Part shown: piece after piece, positions 27,073 to 34,283 of the stretch | Numbering within the stretch: position 1 is the stretch's first letter | Layout of the letters: every line of letters starts with the position of its first letter | NCBI RefSeq assembly: GCF_027921845.1 | Contig: NZ_BSEN01000001.1 | Location: 20,564 to 84,563, forward strand | Length of the DNA stretch: 64,000 bases | Direction: 5' to 3' | Source: Leifsonia poae | Lineage (GTDB): Bacteria; Actinomycetota; Actinomycetes; Actinomycetales; Microbacteriaceae | Program-made: the position numbers and the translations under genes | Notes under the pieces: generated by a model | Databases searched by the model: none | The model's input: the letters and a program-made list of their open reading frames with translations, nothing else | What the model was told of the DNA's origin: nothing

Positions 27073-28650
27073 TCAGCGCGTGCAGCTGTCGTCGAGGTTC
27101 ACGTCCCACAGCCCGATCTCGTCGGCGGTGAGCTGCCAGGCGTACTCGTTCTTCAGTTTGGCGCCGTCGCGCTGGAACGGCCCGGTGCGATACCCGTAGA
27201 AGGCGATGGTGGGCAGCGTTCCGTCGGGCGCGGTCAGGATGGCGTTGTTGAAGTCGCCGTTCGCGCGCCGCAGCTCGGCGATCACCTTCGGGCGGTAGCC
27301 GGCTTCGTCGAGAGTGCCGGATGCCGTGGCCGCCTCGGTGAGCTGCAGCGCGATGTGCAACTGCCGGTCGCCGTCGGCGTCCTCGAATGAGATGAGCCGA
27401 TGGTTCTCGATCGCGCCGAGCAGGTTCTCGTCGGCGTAGATCACATCCCGGAGGGCATCCGGTGCCACGACGGCGCCGTTGTAGTCGACGGAGAGGTCGG
27501 AGCGTCCGTAGTGGAAGAGCACGGGCAGGTCGAGGAACTGCTCGTCGATGACGTTCTGGTGCCCGAGCTCCTTCAGGATCGGTGTGAGGTGCCGCAGCCG
27601 CATGACGTGCCCGCGGTCGTGGATGTTGTACCGGATGCGCGGGTTGATGTTCTGCTTGCGCACGATCGTGATGACGAGCTCGCCCTCCTCGTTCGTCTCG
27701 ATCAGGTAGTCGTACGGGTTGAACTGGAACACCATCGGCAGCACGCCGTACTCGCCCTGCCGGGTGATCCGGGCGGCCAGCTCCGGGTCGGCGGCGATGG
27801 CCCGGCGGAGTTCGACGGTGTAGTCGGTCTCGATGGCGATGTTGATCTCGAGGTCCGATGCCCCGTAGGAGCCGAACGCGGTGTGCGCGAACCGCAGGAT
27901 GTGATTGCGCATGTTCTCGCTGATGCCTTCGCCACCGAACGCGGCGACGATGTCGTAGGCGCTCCAGTCGATCCGGTCGTCGTCGAACAGAGCCTTCAAG
28001 AACGGCGGGTAGCTGAGGATGATGTACGTGTAGCCGGGGCCGAACTCCTTCATCGTCGCGATGATCTTGTTCCGGTCGGGCCCGATGGATTTGATCATCG
28101 TCGCCTCGGTCAGCGATGTCGTCACGTTCATGCCGGTCGCCCACGCGCCGAGCGAGAACGCGTTGAGCACGAACGGCTGCTTGGGGAGTCCGTTGGCCGT
28201 GCGGGTGAAGCCGACCTGCAGGAGCTGCCTGGTCGCGAGCCGCTCGTCCCTTCCGCGGACCCAGCTCGTGGGGGTGCCGGAGCTGCCCGATGACTCATCG
28301 ACGACGACACCCCGTCGCGGGAGCTTGCCGCCGAGGGACCGCTCCGGGATGGACCACCGTTTGATGTACGAATCCTTGTCCATCTCAGGGATGGCGGCGT
28401 ACGCGCGCGCCAGGTCCTTTCCAGGGCGGAGGGTCGGGGCCGAGCCGCGTTCGGCGAGGAAGGCGCGATACGCGGGCACGCTCTTCGCTGCCAGCTCGAA
28501 CGTGCGCCACGCGCGCCAGCGACCGAGCAGCCAGCGGAACGGCTCGATGCCGGGGCCGAGGAGGACCTTGTGGGTGTGGACGCTGTGGGTGAACAGGCGG
28601 ACGAAGCCGTCCTGCGCCCACACGAACCCGAAGATCAGCGACTTCTTCAT
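27073..28650 (-). CDS. PaaK/CapK-like AMP-forming adenylating enzyme
   Basis: 525 aa from the ATG at 28650. The AMP-binding P-loop is DESSGSSGTPTSW near residue 120; AAFGGEGISENM and SYGASDLEINIAIETDY (adenine-binding part) follow, with YNIHDRGHVMRLRHL toward the C-terminal subdomain. This is the phenylacetate-CoA-ligase/CapK branch, which activates aryl or other carboxylates as AMP esters for CoA or other acceptors. It is the last gene of an operon: ATGA overlap with the Acg-like oxidoreductase, preceded by a membrane protein. The substrate is not predictable; a carrier protein or CoA acceptor is not encoded nearby. Confidence 0.82.
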   Translation of the reverse strand: MKKSLIFGFVWAQDGFVRLFTHSVHTHKVLLGPGIEPFRWLLGRWRAWRTFELAAKSVPAYRAFLAERGSAPTLRPGKDLARAYAAIPEMDKDSYIKRWSIPERSLGGKLPRRGVVVDESSGSSGTPTSWVRGRDERLATRQLLQVGFTRTANGLPKQPFVLNAFSLGAWATGMNVTTSLTEATMIKSIGPDRNKIIATMKEFGPGYTYIILSYPPFLKALFDDDRIDWSAYDIVAAFGGEGISENMRNHILRFAHTAFGSYGASDLEINIAIETDYTVELRRAIAADPELAARITRQGEYGVLPMVFQFNPYDYLIETNEEGELVITIVRKQNINPRIRYNIHDRGHVMRLRHLTPILKELGHQNVIDEQFLDLPVLFHYGRSDLSVDYNGAVVAPDALRDVIYADENLLGAIENHRLISFEDADGDRQLHIALQLTEAATASGTLDEAGYRPKVIAELRRANGDFNNAILTAPDGTLPTIAFYGYRTGPFQRDGAKLKNEYAWQLTADEIGLWDVNLDDSCTR

Positions 28651-29669
28651 CGGTCGGCCCCTTCGAGAAGCATCGCGGAGGTCTGTCGACGATGCGCGAC
28701 CGGCGGTGTCGCGGAGTACCCGAAGCGGAACAGCATCCACGCCATCCGGCCACCCGTCTCGTCCGCGTCCACCGCCTCCACGAACGCCGCGTGGGAACCC
28801 GGGTTCGTGATGACGGTTCCGAACGGGTGCAGGTGCACGCCGTGTGCGGTCAGCGTCAGCCAGACCCTCATGAAGGTCCGGCCCGCCTCGATGAAGTCCC
28901 GCGGGTCTTCGAACGGTCCCTCGAGCCAGCCGAGCTGGCGGACACCCCGCATCGTGTTGAGGTAGATCGAGCGGATGACGGGTCCGATGACCGGGGCGGA
29001 CCAGAGGTTCCGGTGACTCATCGCGTACCGGAGGATCGGACCGGGCATCAGCATGGCGCGCGCGCTGAGCCCGTCGCCCGTCTCGGCGGCTGCCTGCTCG
29101 GTGAACCGCAGCCAGTGCATGATCTCGTCGTAGACCGCGTCGTTCTGCAGGTCGGAGAAGAGCGTCGCCTGGTTGATGTGCACGAGCTCGTGAACGGCCT
29201 CGGCGTCCGCCGTCGTCCTGAACCGGTGCCCGCCTTCAGCGCCGACCGCGGCCACGTCGGCGAGCACGTCCGCCGGAACGAGTTTCGCCCGATAGGGACG
29301 CCGCGACGTCTGCCGGGAGAGGAACAGCTCGTGTCGCCGGCGGTCGCCGTCGGTGGCGGGGCGCGGGCTCAGGCTGACGGTTCCGAGCGGGTGCAGACGA
29401 TCGCGGGCTTCGAAGTCCATCTCGGAGTACGCCAGCTGCTCGGTCACGTCGAACCCGTGGCCGGCCGCGACGGTGCGGAGACCTTCGAGGAAGACGCCGG
29501 CACAGACATGCCCGAACGGGATGCCGAACGATTCGGCGGGGAGACCGAGGTCGAGGTCGTAGTACAGCGCTGCGGTCGCGTCGTCGAGGGGGCGCACCTT
29601 GATCGGCTGCGAATTGTGCGGGCTCGGGTAGCGGCGGGCGTCGTCGATGATGTCGTGCCAGATGGGCAT
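28647..29669 (-). CDS. Acg-like / nitroreductase-family FMN oxidoreductase
   Basis: 340 aa from the ATG at 29669 (MPIWHDII). YPSPHNSQPIKV near residue 15 is the N-terminal FMN-contact motif of nitroreductases, and the spacing to LSRQTSRRPYRAKL matches the Acg family. The C-terminus ends ATPPVAHRRQT. An in-frame ATG at 29735 would overlap the upstream stop (TGATG) and add 22 Arg-rich residues; I prefer 29669 because family homology starts there and AAGGAA precedes it, but coupling makes 29735 possible. It probably carries FMN; substrate unknown. Sandwiched between a membrane protein and an adenylating enzyme in one operon. Confidence 0.82.
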   Translation of the reverse strand: MPIWHDIIDDARRYPSPHNSQPIKVRPLDDATAALYYDLDLGLPAESFGIPFGHVCAGVFLEGLRTVAAGHGFDVTEQLAYSEMDFEARDRLHPLGTVSLSPRPATDGDRRRHELFLSRQTSRRPYRAKLVPADVLADVAAVGAEGGHRFRTTADAEAVHELVHINQATLFSDLQNDAVYDEIMHWLRFTEQAAAETGDGLSARAMLMPGPILRYAMSHRNLWSAPVIGPVIRSIYLNTMRGVRQLGWLEGPFEDPRDFIEAGRTFMRVWLTLTAHGVHLHPFGTVITNPGSHAAFVEAVDADETGGRMAWMLFRFGYSATPPVAHRRQTSAMLLEGADR

Positions 29670-29734
29670 GTCGGGTCGGGTTCCTTCGCGTCGGTGCAAT
29701 GGTTCGGGGATCAGTCGTGCGGTTCGCCCGGTCA

Positions 29735-30106
29735 TCAGAGGGCCATCTTCGAGTGCGCGACGAAATCGTTGACGATGAGAATGATCTCTGCGATGAACGA
29801 AGCCATCCCGAGCAGCACGATCGCCAGAGCGGCGACGGCGTCCCCTGCGGGTGAGGTGCGCCCCCAACGCGCCCAGACGAGAAATGCGAGTGCCGTGATA
29901 AGGATCGGCGTTGCCAGCAGGAGGAAAGCGGCGGCGAACAGTGCCGTCTCGGTCGAAAGCGCGTGCGGCCACACGGCGCCGATGGCGTAGAGCAGCCCGG
30001 CGACGGCGATCCCGGCCGCATCCAGGCCCAGGATGACGATGCCGGCGCGCCACATCGATCGACGCCGTGGTGTCGCAACGGTGACGGGTGCCGTCGTCGC
30101 TCTCAT
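29735..30106 (-). CDS. small integral membrane protein
   Basis: 123 aa from the ATG at 30106 with a strong GAGGAGG site. Three to four hydrophobic segments (around AGIVILGLDAAGIAVAGLLYAIG, ALFAAAFLLLATPILITALAFLVW and DAVAALAIVLLGMASFIAEIILIV). No recognised domain. First gene of the operon with the Acg-like oxidoreductase and PaaK-like enzyme; its stop region is adjacent to or overlapping the next start. It could be an accessory membrane factor for that pathway; function unknown. Confidence 0.75.
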   Translation of the reverse strand: MRATTAPVTVATPRRRSMWRAGIVILGLDAAGIAVAGLLYAIGAVWPHALSTETALFAAAFLLLATPILITALAFLVWARWGRTSPAGDAVAALAIVLLGMASFIAEIILIVNDFVAHSKMAL

Positions 30107-30518
30107 AGCTCCTCCTCGCGCATATGCCGCTTCAGTCATAAAACGGCGGTCATGTCGTGATTCGGATCGTATTGGTCTCATGACAAGCGGGGTATCCGTG
30201 CCTCCACGGAACCCGGTGCCCCCCGTTCGAGGTCGGGGTTGTCGCGACTCGCAGGTCCGGAAGCTCGCCTCGACCCACCGCTAGACGCGGCCGAACTCCG
30301 GACGGTCAGCCGGTTCCCCCACGGAACATCCGGAGTTGTGCGTGGCAGCATCGCACGCGGACCGGCGGGCAGCATCCTGCACCAGTCAGGGATCGCCGCT
30401 CAATTCCGGAAGTCTGCGGCAACACGCCGGCAGCACGCCCGTAATTCCGGAAGGGTGGCCCGATCCTGCGTCAGAGTTCCGGAATTGCGAGCGCAGGGCT
30501 GAGCGACCCCGCAGGGAA
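30107..30518. other. 412-base gene-free region with clustered TCCGGA palindromes
   Basis: No credible gene on either strand. It should contain the promoter of the 30106-27073 operon near its left end, though I cannot place clean hexamers. TCCGGA occurs six times at 30256-30261, 30297-30302, 30329-30334, 30405-30410, 30446-30451 and 30478-30483; the last three are extended to near-perfect (A)TTCCGGAA(T) palindromes 41 and 32 bases apart. The right end abuts the displaced ychF stop codon (30519). Confidence 0.6.
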
Positions 30519-30548
30519 CTACACGTTGAAGCGGAACTCCACCACGTC
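30519..30548 (-). repeat. displaced canonical ychF 3' end (tail copy R1)
   Basis: Read on the minus strand this segment encodes DVVEFRFNV and a TAG stop, the standard C-terminus of bacterial YchF. The live ychF gene ends about 1.2 kb away with a different tail. Base identity to the corresponding part of ychF (31742-31762) is near complete over GAAGCGGAACTC-ACCACGTC. Interpreted as the original end of ychF, pushed away by insertions. Confidence 0.75.
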
Positions 30549-30556
30549 ACGGTACG

Positions 30557-30973
30557 TCAAACCAGATCCTCAAAGCTCTCTTCGCCCGGACGCCAGACCA
30601 CCCACGCCCCGCTGCGAAGTCCCATGAGCTCAGCTATCTCGACGAAGACTTCCTCCAACAAGGGGTGGATCACTATCACTCCGGTATCAAGTTCGATCCG
30701 GATGCCCGTGCCCGTCGCTTCGACAGCTGATTGCACCACGCCGGGTGCCAGCTGACGAATGGCATCCGCGTAGCCCAAATCCGTCTCGTGCCACGTTCGA
30801 CCCAGCGCCTCAATGGAAGGCCAGACATAACTGTTGAGGACGACGGGATGATTAGTACCCGTCTGCCCGTCGAATCTGAACTGCACGTAGTCGTTGACCA
30901 CGAACTCTACGGAATACATGCGGTCGCCGAGCAGCTCGGACAGTACGTCGATCGGCATTTCACCGCTTGTCAT
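30557..30973 (-). CDS. cassette ORF 1, unknown protein (immunity-like)
   Basis: 138 aa from an ATG with AAGGA upstream. It begins MTSGEMPIDVLSELLGDRMY and contains EFVVNDYVQFRFDGQTG, an acidic central helix and a C-terminal GAWVVWRPGEESFEDLV. No signal or membrane segment. Base composition is clearly lower in GC (about 55% in a sampled 60-base line) than flanking genes, suggesting acquisition. It lies between tail copy R2 and tail copy R1, its stop being eight bases from R1. The first 14 bases (ATGACAAG-GG-GA) also occur just before tail copy R3. Small acidic single-domain proteins in arrays are often immunity proteins, but this is inference only. Confidence 0.6.
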   Translation of the reverse strand: MTSGEMPIDVLSELLGDRMYSVEFVVNDYVQFRFDGQTGTNHPVVLNSYVWPSIEALGRTWHETDLGYADAIRQLAPGVVQSAVEATGTGIRIELDTGVIVIHPLLEEVFVEIAELMGLRSGAWVVWRPGEESFEDLV

Positions 30974-30994
30974 GGCAGTCCTTCACTGTGACCC

Positions 30995-31012
30995 AAAGCG
31001 GAACTCCACGCG
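30995..31012 (-). repeat. ychF-tail copy R2 (partial)
   Basis: AAGCGGAACTCCACGCG matches the ychF tail over its core. On the minus strand it reads RVEFRFGSQ then TGA (stop at 30983-30985), 10 bases before the start of cassette ORF 1. The flanks diverge. Confidence 0.6.
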
Positions 31013-31043
31013 ATTGCGCGTTGTCGTTGAGGAAATCGCCCCG

Positions 31044-31220
31044 TTAGCGCGCGTCTGGGTCTGGTTCGCTGGCGGCCCAATCCTTGTCGTCGGTGTGCGC
31101 TTCACCCTCGGCATGAGGCACTGCGTTCCAAAATACCCGCAGATCCTTCCCGCCATTCGGTCCGTTCGGCTTAGCAGCCCAGTCGAGGAAGTGCTCGATC
31201 CGCTCGCCCCTGCCGGCACT
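31044..31220 (-). pseudogene. 3' remnant of an unidentified gene between tail copies R3 and R2
   Basis: An open frame of 58 codons, bounded by TAG (31221-31223) and TAA (31044-31046), has no start codon or ribosome site. Its composition looks like a genuine protein C-terminus (GERIEHFLDWAAKPNGPNG, then DLRVFWNAVPHAEGEAHTDD). It probably is the end of a gene whose 5' part was lost when the block joined the ychF-tail copy at 31256. Family unknown. Confidence 0.5.
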
Positions 31221-31255
31221 CTAGCGCGGGAGTGGACAGGCTGACCAACGTCAGC

Positions 31256-31300
31256 CTTCGAAGTAGATGCACTTCCGAAGCGGAACTCGACCACGTCGCC
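31256..31300 (-). repeat. ychF-tail copy R3 (45 bp, 43/45 identical to ychF)
   Basis: Matches 31720-31764 of ychF with two mismatches over 45 bases, then diverges abruptly at both sides. On the minus strand it reads MTSGDVVEFRFGSASTSK, starting with an ATG (31309) that overlaps the stop of cassette ORF 2. The reading continues in frame to the R2 stop at 30983, but the middle is out of frame with the gene remnant there, so translation as a real protein is doubtful. Confidence 0.8.
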
Positions 31301-31305
31301 ACTTG

Positions 31306-31680
31306 TCATCTGAACTGGTCGAGGGCCGGAAGAGAGTCCGGCATTTCGTCGGTCACCCACGAATACTCGAGGTCGCTGATCTTCCCGGCGCGGAGCCAGA
31401 GGAAGACCTCCCCGATGAGATTCCCCTCGTGCAGGGGTTGCGAGCCGTCTTTCAGCACCTGTGCTCCGGGACCGGGTGTTCGCTCCGCCGATGGCCCCGA
31501 GTCCGCCTCATAGACAGGCGCATTTGACACCGGGATGATGGTGAAGCTCCGGGCCCCTCGGAACCAGGGCTCGCCATACTCGCTCGCGTCGATCTGCGCA
31601 CGAAGGACGTCTTCCTGCTGTGCTCCCGTTACAAGCCTGAGCAGGACGTTCCGTTCGTGATCAGTGAACGAACGAGACAT
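31306..31680 (-). CDS. cassette ORF 2, unknown protein (immunity-like)
   Basis: 124 aa. Begins MSRSFTDHERNVLLRLV, contains RGARSFTIIPVSNAPVYEAD and ends with GNLIGEVFLWLRAGKISDLEYSWVTDE, a C-terminal pattern I associate with small uncharacterised actinobacterial proteins found near toxin loci; this is recall, not a database result. GC content is lower than in neighbours. It starts 33 bases after the ychF stop on the same strand and ends directly on tail copy R3 (ATGA overlap). No toxin gene is adjacent, so if it is an immunity protein it is an orphan. Confidence 0.6.
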   Translation of the reverse strand: MSRSFTDHERNVLLRLVTGAQQEDVLRAQIDASEYGEPWFRGARSFTIIPVSNAPVYEADSGPSAERTPGPGAQVLKDGSQPLHEGNLIGEVFLWLRAGKISDLEYSWVTDEMPDSLPALDQFR

Positions 31681-31713
31681 GACGACACTGATCTTCCGCA
31701 GCCGCCACAGCCC

Positions 31714-32805
31714 TCAGCCCTTCGACGTAGATGTACTTCCGAAGCGGAACTCGACCACGTCGCCGTCCTGCATGACGTAGTCCTTGCCCTCCATGCGGGC
31801 CTTGCCCTTGGCGCGGGCCTCGTGCACCGATCCGGTCTCGACCAGGTCGTCGAACGAGATGACCTCGGCCTTGATGAAGCCCTTCTCGAAGTCCGTGTGG
31901 ATCACGCCTGCCGCCTGCGGGGCCTTCCAGCCTTTGTGGATCGTCCACGCGCGCGACTCCTTGGGGCCGGCGGTGAGGTAGGTCTGCAGGCCGAGGGTGT
32001 CGAAGCCGATGCGGGCGAGCTGGTCGAGGCCGCTCTCCTCCTGGCCGGTCGAGGCGAGCAGTTCGGCGGCGTCCGCCGGGTCGAGGTCGATGAGCTCCGA
32101 CTCGAGCTTGGCGTCGAGGAAGACCGCCTGAGCGGGGGCGACCAGCGCGGCGAGCTCGGCACGGCGTGCGTCGTCGGTGAGTACGGCCTCGTCGACATTG
32201 AAGACGTAGATGAAGGGCTTGGCCGTCAGCAGGCCGAGCTCCTTGATGGGCTCGAGGTCGATGGTCGCGCTCGACAGCGGCTTGCCCGAGTCGAGCACGG
32301 CGTGGGCCTCACGCGCGGTCTCGAGCACGATGGGGTCGAGCTTGCGGCCCTTGACCTCTTTCTCGTACCGGGCCTCGGCCTTCTCGAGGGTCTGCAGGTC
32401 GGCGAGGATCAGCTCGGTGTTGATCGTCTCCATGTCGCCGGCGGCGTCGACCTTGCCGTCGACGTGCACGACATCCGGATCGTCGAAGCCGCGCACGACC
32501 TGCGCGATCGCGTCGGCCTCGCGGATGTTCGCCAGGAACTTGTTGCCCAGGCCTTCGCCCTCGCTCGCACCCTTGACGATGCCGGCGATGTCGACGAACG
32601 ACACGGGAGCGGCCAGGATGCGCTCACTGTTGAAGATGCCGGCCAGCGTGTCGAGGCGCGCATCCGGCAGGTTCACCACGCCCACGTTCGGCTCGATCGT
32701 GGCGAACGGATAGTTCGCCGCGAGCACGGTGTTCTTGGTGAGCGCGTTGAACAGGGTGGACTTGCCCACATTGGGGAGTCCGACGATTGCGATAGTGAGA
32801 GCCAC
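31714..32805 (-). CDS. ychF: ribosome-associated GTPase/ATPase YchF with atypical C-terminal tail
   Basis: 363 aa from the GTG at 32805 (VALTIAIVGLPNVGKSTLFNAL, Walker A). G-domain residues include DIAGIVKGASEGEGLGNKFL (G3) and VFNVDEA in the place of NKxD; the TGS domain near the C-terminus contains TIHKGWKAPQAAGVIHTDFEKGFIKAEVI. YchF is a conserved translation-linked, usually ATP-preferring, OBG-family protein. The normal ending FRFNV is replaced by FRFGSTSTSKG, six residues longer. The canonical ending lies at 30519-30548. Presumably functional, since the change is after the last conserved strand. Upstream extensions of the frame are not real. Confidence 0.95.
   Translation of the reverse strand: MALTIAIVGLPNVGKSTLFNALTKNTVLAANYPFATIEPNVGVVNLPDARLDTLAGIFNSERILAAPVSFVDIAGIVKGASEGEGLGNKFLANIREADAIAQVVRGFDDPDVVHVDGKVDAAGDMETINTELILADLQTLEKAEARYEKEVKGRKLDPIVLETAREAHAVLDSGKPLSSATIDLEPIKELGLLTAKPFIYVFNVDEAVLTDDARRAELAALVAPAQAVFLDAKLESELIDLDPADAAELLASTGQEESGLDQLARIGFDTLGLQTYLTAGPKESRAWTIHKGWKAPQAAGVIHTDFEKGFIKAEVISFDDLVETGSVHEARAKGKARMEGKDYVMQDGDVVEFRFGSTSTSKG
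31720..31764 (-). repeat. ychF-tail repeat R4 (in-gene copy)
   Basis: Part of the ychF coding end, repeated at 31256-31300 with 43 of 45 bases identical, and in shorter form at 30995-31012 and 30522-30548. The four copies are in the same orientation and separate three intervals, each holding one small ORF or remnant. Confidence 0.8.
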
Positions 32806-32843
32806 GATCGACCATTCTACGGGCCGGGCGCTGAGCGGGTGCC

Positions 32844-33590
32844 CTAGGCGCCGAGCCGCGCCCGGTAGCACTCGGTCACGTACGGGAGCTCGAACACGTC
32901 ACGCCCCGCGAGATCCGGATGCTCGGACGCGAGCCGCCGCAGCGAGGCGATCACCGCGGCCTGCGTGTCGGCGTCCTTCGTGATGAAGTAGCTGCGCGAC
33001 CGCGCCAGGTCGAGCATCCCGTCGACCGTCATCGGCTGCACCCAGCGCACGTCGTGGCGTTCGATCTCGGCGAAGGGTGGGCCGACGACGGGCGGCGCCT
33101 CGTCGCTCGCGTACGCCGTCTCGGTCTGCATGAGCTGACCCAGTTCGCGTACCCAGTCCACACTCTCGTCCCGGAAGTTCCACACGAGTCCGAGCGTCCC
33201 GCCCGGTCGCAGCACCCGCGCGACCTCGGGAACGGCGACGGCCGGGTCGACCCAGTGCCACGCCTGGCCGGCGACCACGGCACCCACGCTCGCGTCGTCG
33301 AGCGGGATGCGCTCCCCCGATCCGACGCGCGTGTCGACCTCCGGCAGCGCCTCCGCGAGCACGCCGAGCATCGCCGGCGACGGGTCGACGGCCACCGCAT
33401 CGAAGCCCCGATCCAGAACGGAGCGCGTCAGCTTGCCGGTTCCCGCCCCGAGATCGAGGACAGGGCCGCTGACGCCCTCGAGCAGCCAGGCGACGGCCTC
33501 GGCCGGATACCCGGGCCGCGCCGCCTCATAGACGTCGGCGGCCTTGTCGAACGAGCGGGCGTGGGCATCCTTGTCGTTCCGTTCGCGCAT
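32844..33590 (-). CDS. class-I SAM-dependent methyltransferase
   Basis: 248 aa from the ATG at 33590 (MRERNDKDAHARSFDKAADVYEAARPGYP, the usual start of this family). SAM-binding motif I is VLDLGAGTGKLT near residue 48, with AVDPSPAMLGVL and VVAGQAWHWVDP following. This resembles the UbiE/BioC-like methyltransferases; acceptor unknown. Located 38 bases upstream of ychF on the same strand, but without evidence of functional linkage. Confidence 0.88.
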   Translation of the reverse strand: MRERNDKDAHARSFDKAADVYEAARPGYPAEAVAWLLEGVSGPVLDLGAGTGKLTRSVLDRGFDAVAVDPSPAMLGVLAEALPEVDTRVGSGERIPLDDASVGAVVAGQAWHWVDPAVAVPEVARVLRPGGTLGLVWNFRDESVDWVRELGQLMQTETAYASDEAPPVVGPPFAEIERHDVRWVQPMTVDGMLDLARSRSYFITKDADTQAAVIASLRRLASEHPDLAGRDVFELPYVTECYRARLGA

Positions 33591-33685
33591 GAGCCGATCG
33601 TACGCCGCGCTCCCCTGCACATCCGGATGCGCGGCACGCGGGCGCGGTGACGGGCGCCGTCGGTGGGCCATGCGAGCATGAAGCC

Positions 33686-34267
33686 GTGCCACTGGATTTC
33701 ACCGCCATCGACTTCGAGACCGCTAACGGGAGTGCCGCGTCGGCCTGCTCCGTCGGCCTCATCAAGGTGCGCGACGGCCGCGTCGTCGACCGCGCGGGCT
33801 GGCTCATCCAGCCGCCGTTCGGCCACGACTTCTTCCAGGAGTGGAACACGCGCATCCACGGCATCACCGCCGACGACGTGATCGGCGCCGCGAGCTGGGT
33901 GCAGCAGCTTCCCGACCTCATCGCCTTCGCCGAGGGCGACCACCTGGTCGCCCACAACGCCGGCTTCGACATGGGCGTCATCCGCGCGGCCTGCGCCGCG
34001 ACCGCCGTCGAGTGCCCCGAGTTCAGCTACGTCTGTAGTCTGCAGGTCGCCAGAAAGACGTACAGCCTCGAGTCCTACCGCCTTCCGGTGGCCGCGATGG
34101 CTGCCGGCTTCGAAGACTTCCACCACCATGACGCCCTCGCCGACGCTGAAGCGTGCGCGGCGATCATGGTGCACGCCGCACGCCGGCACGACGTGATGAC
34201 CGTGAGCGAGCTCGCGGCGATCACTGGCTCGCGCGTCGGACGCATCGGAGCCGCTCAAGCCGCCTGA
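33686..34267 (+). CDS. DnaQ-like 3'-5' exonuclease
   Basis: 193 aa from the GTG at 33686. DEDDh nuclease motifs: TAIDFETAN (Exo I, residue 9 on), VAHNAGFDMGVI (Exo II) and HHHDALADAEACA (Exo III, H-x-A-x-x-D). It resembles the stand-alone epsilon-like exonucleases of actinobacteria, which act in DNA repair, proofreading or RNA turnover. Short C-terminal extension with no BRCT domain. The ribosome site is weak (GAGCATGAAGCC). Divergent from the methyltransferase. Confidence 0.88.
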   Translation: MPLDFTAIDFETANGSAASACSVGLIKVRDGRVVDRAGWLIQPPFGHDFFQEWNTRIHGITADDVIGAASWVQQLPDLIAFAEGDHLVAHNAGFDMGVIRAACAATAVECPEFSYVCSLQVARKTYSLESYRLPVAAMAAGFEDFHHHDALADAEACAAIMVHAARRHDVMTVSELAAITGSRVGRIGAAQAA

Positions 34268-34283
34268 CCCGCACTGGATGCTA

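Noticed and set aside
28647..29735. Longer start (29735) for the Acg-like oxidoreductase
   Set aside because: The 22 extra residues are Arg-rich and outside family homology; the start at 29669 has an AAGGAA. Kept only as an alternative.
30894..31244. Plus-strand frame (about 116 codons) within the cassette array
   Set aside because: Complement of the gene remnant and R2; the opposite strand has better protein-like composition and no start signal exists here.
30983..31309. Continuous frame from MTSGDVVEFRFGSAS... to the R2 stop as a real 108-aa gene
   Set aside because: It joins two ychF-tail fragments through sequence that is out of frame with the gene remnant; I treat it as a by-product of the rearrangement, though expression is not excluded.
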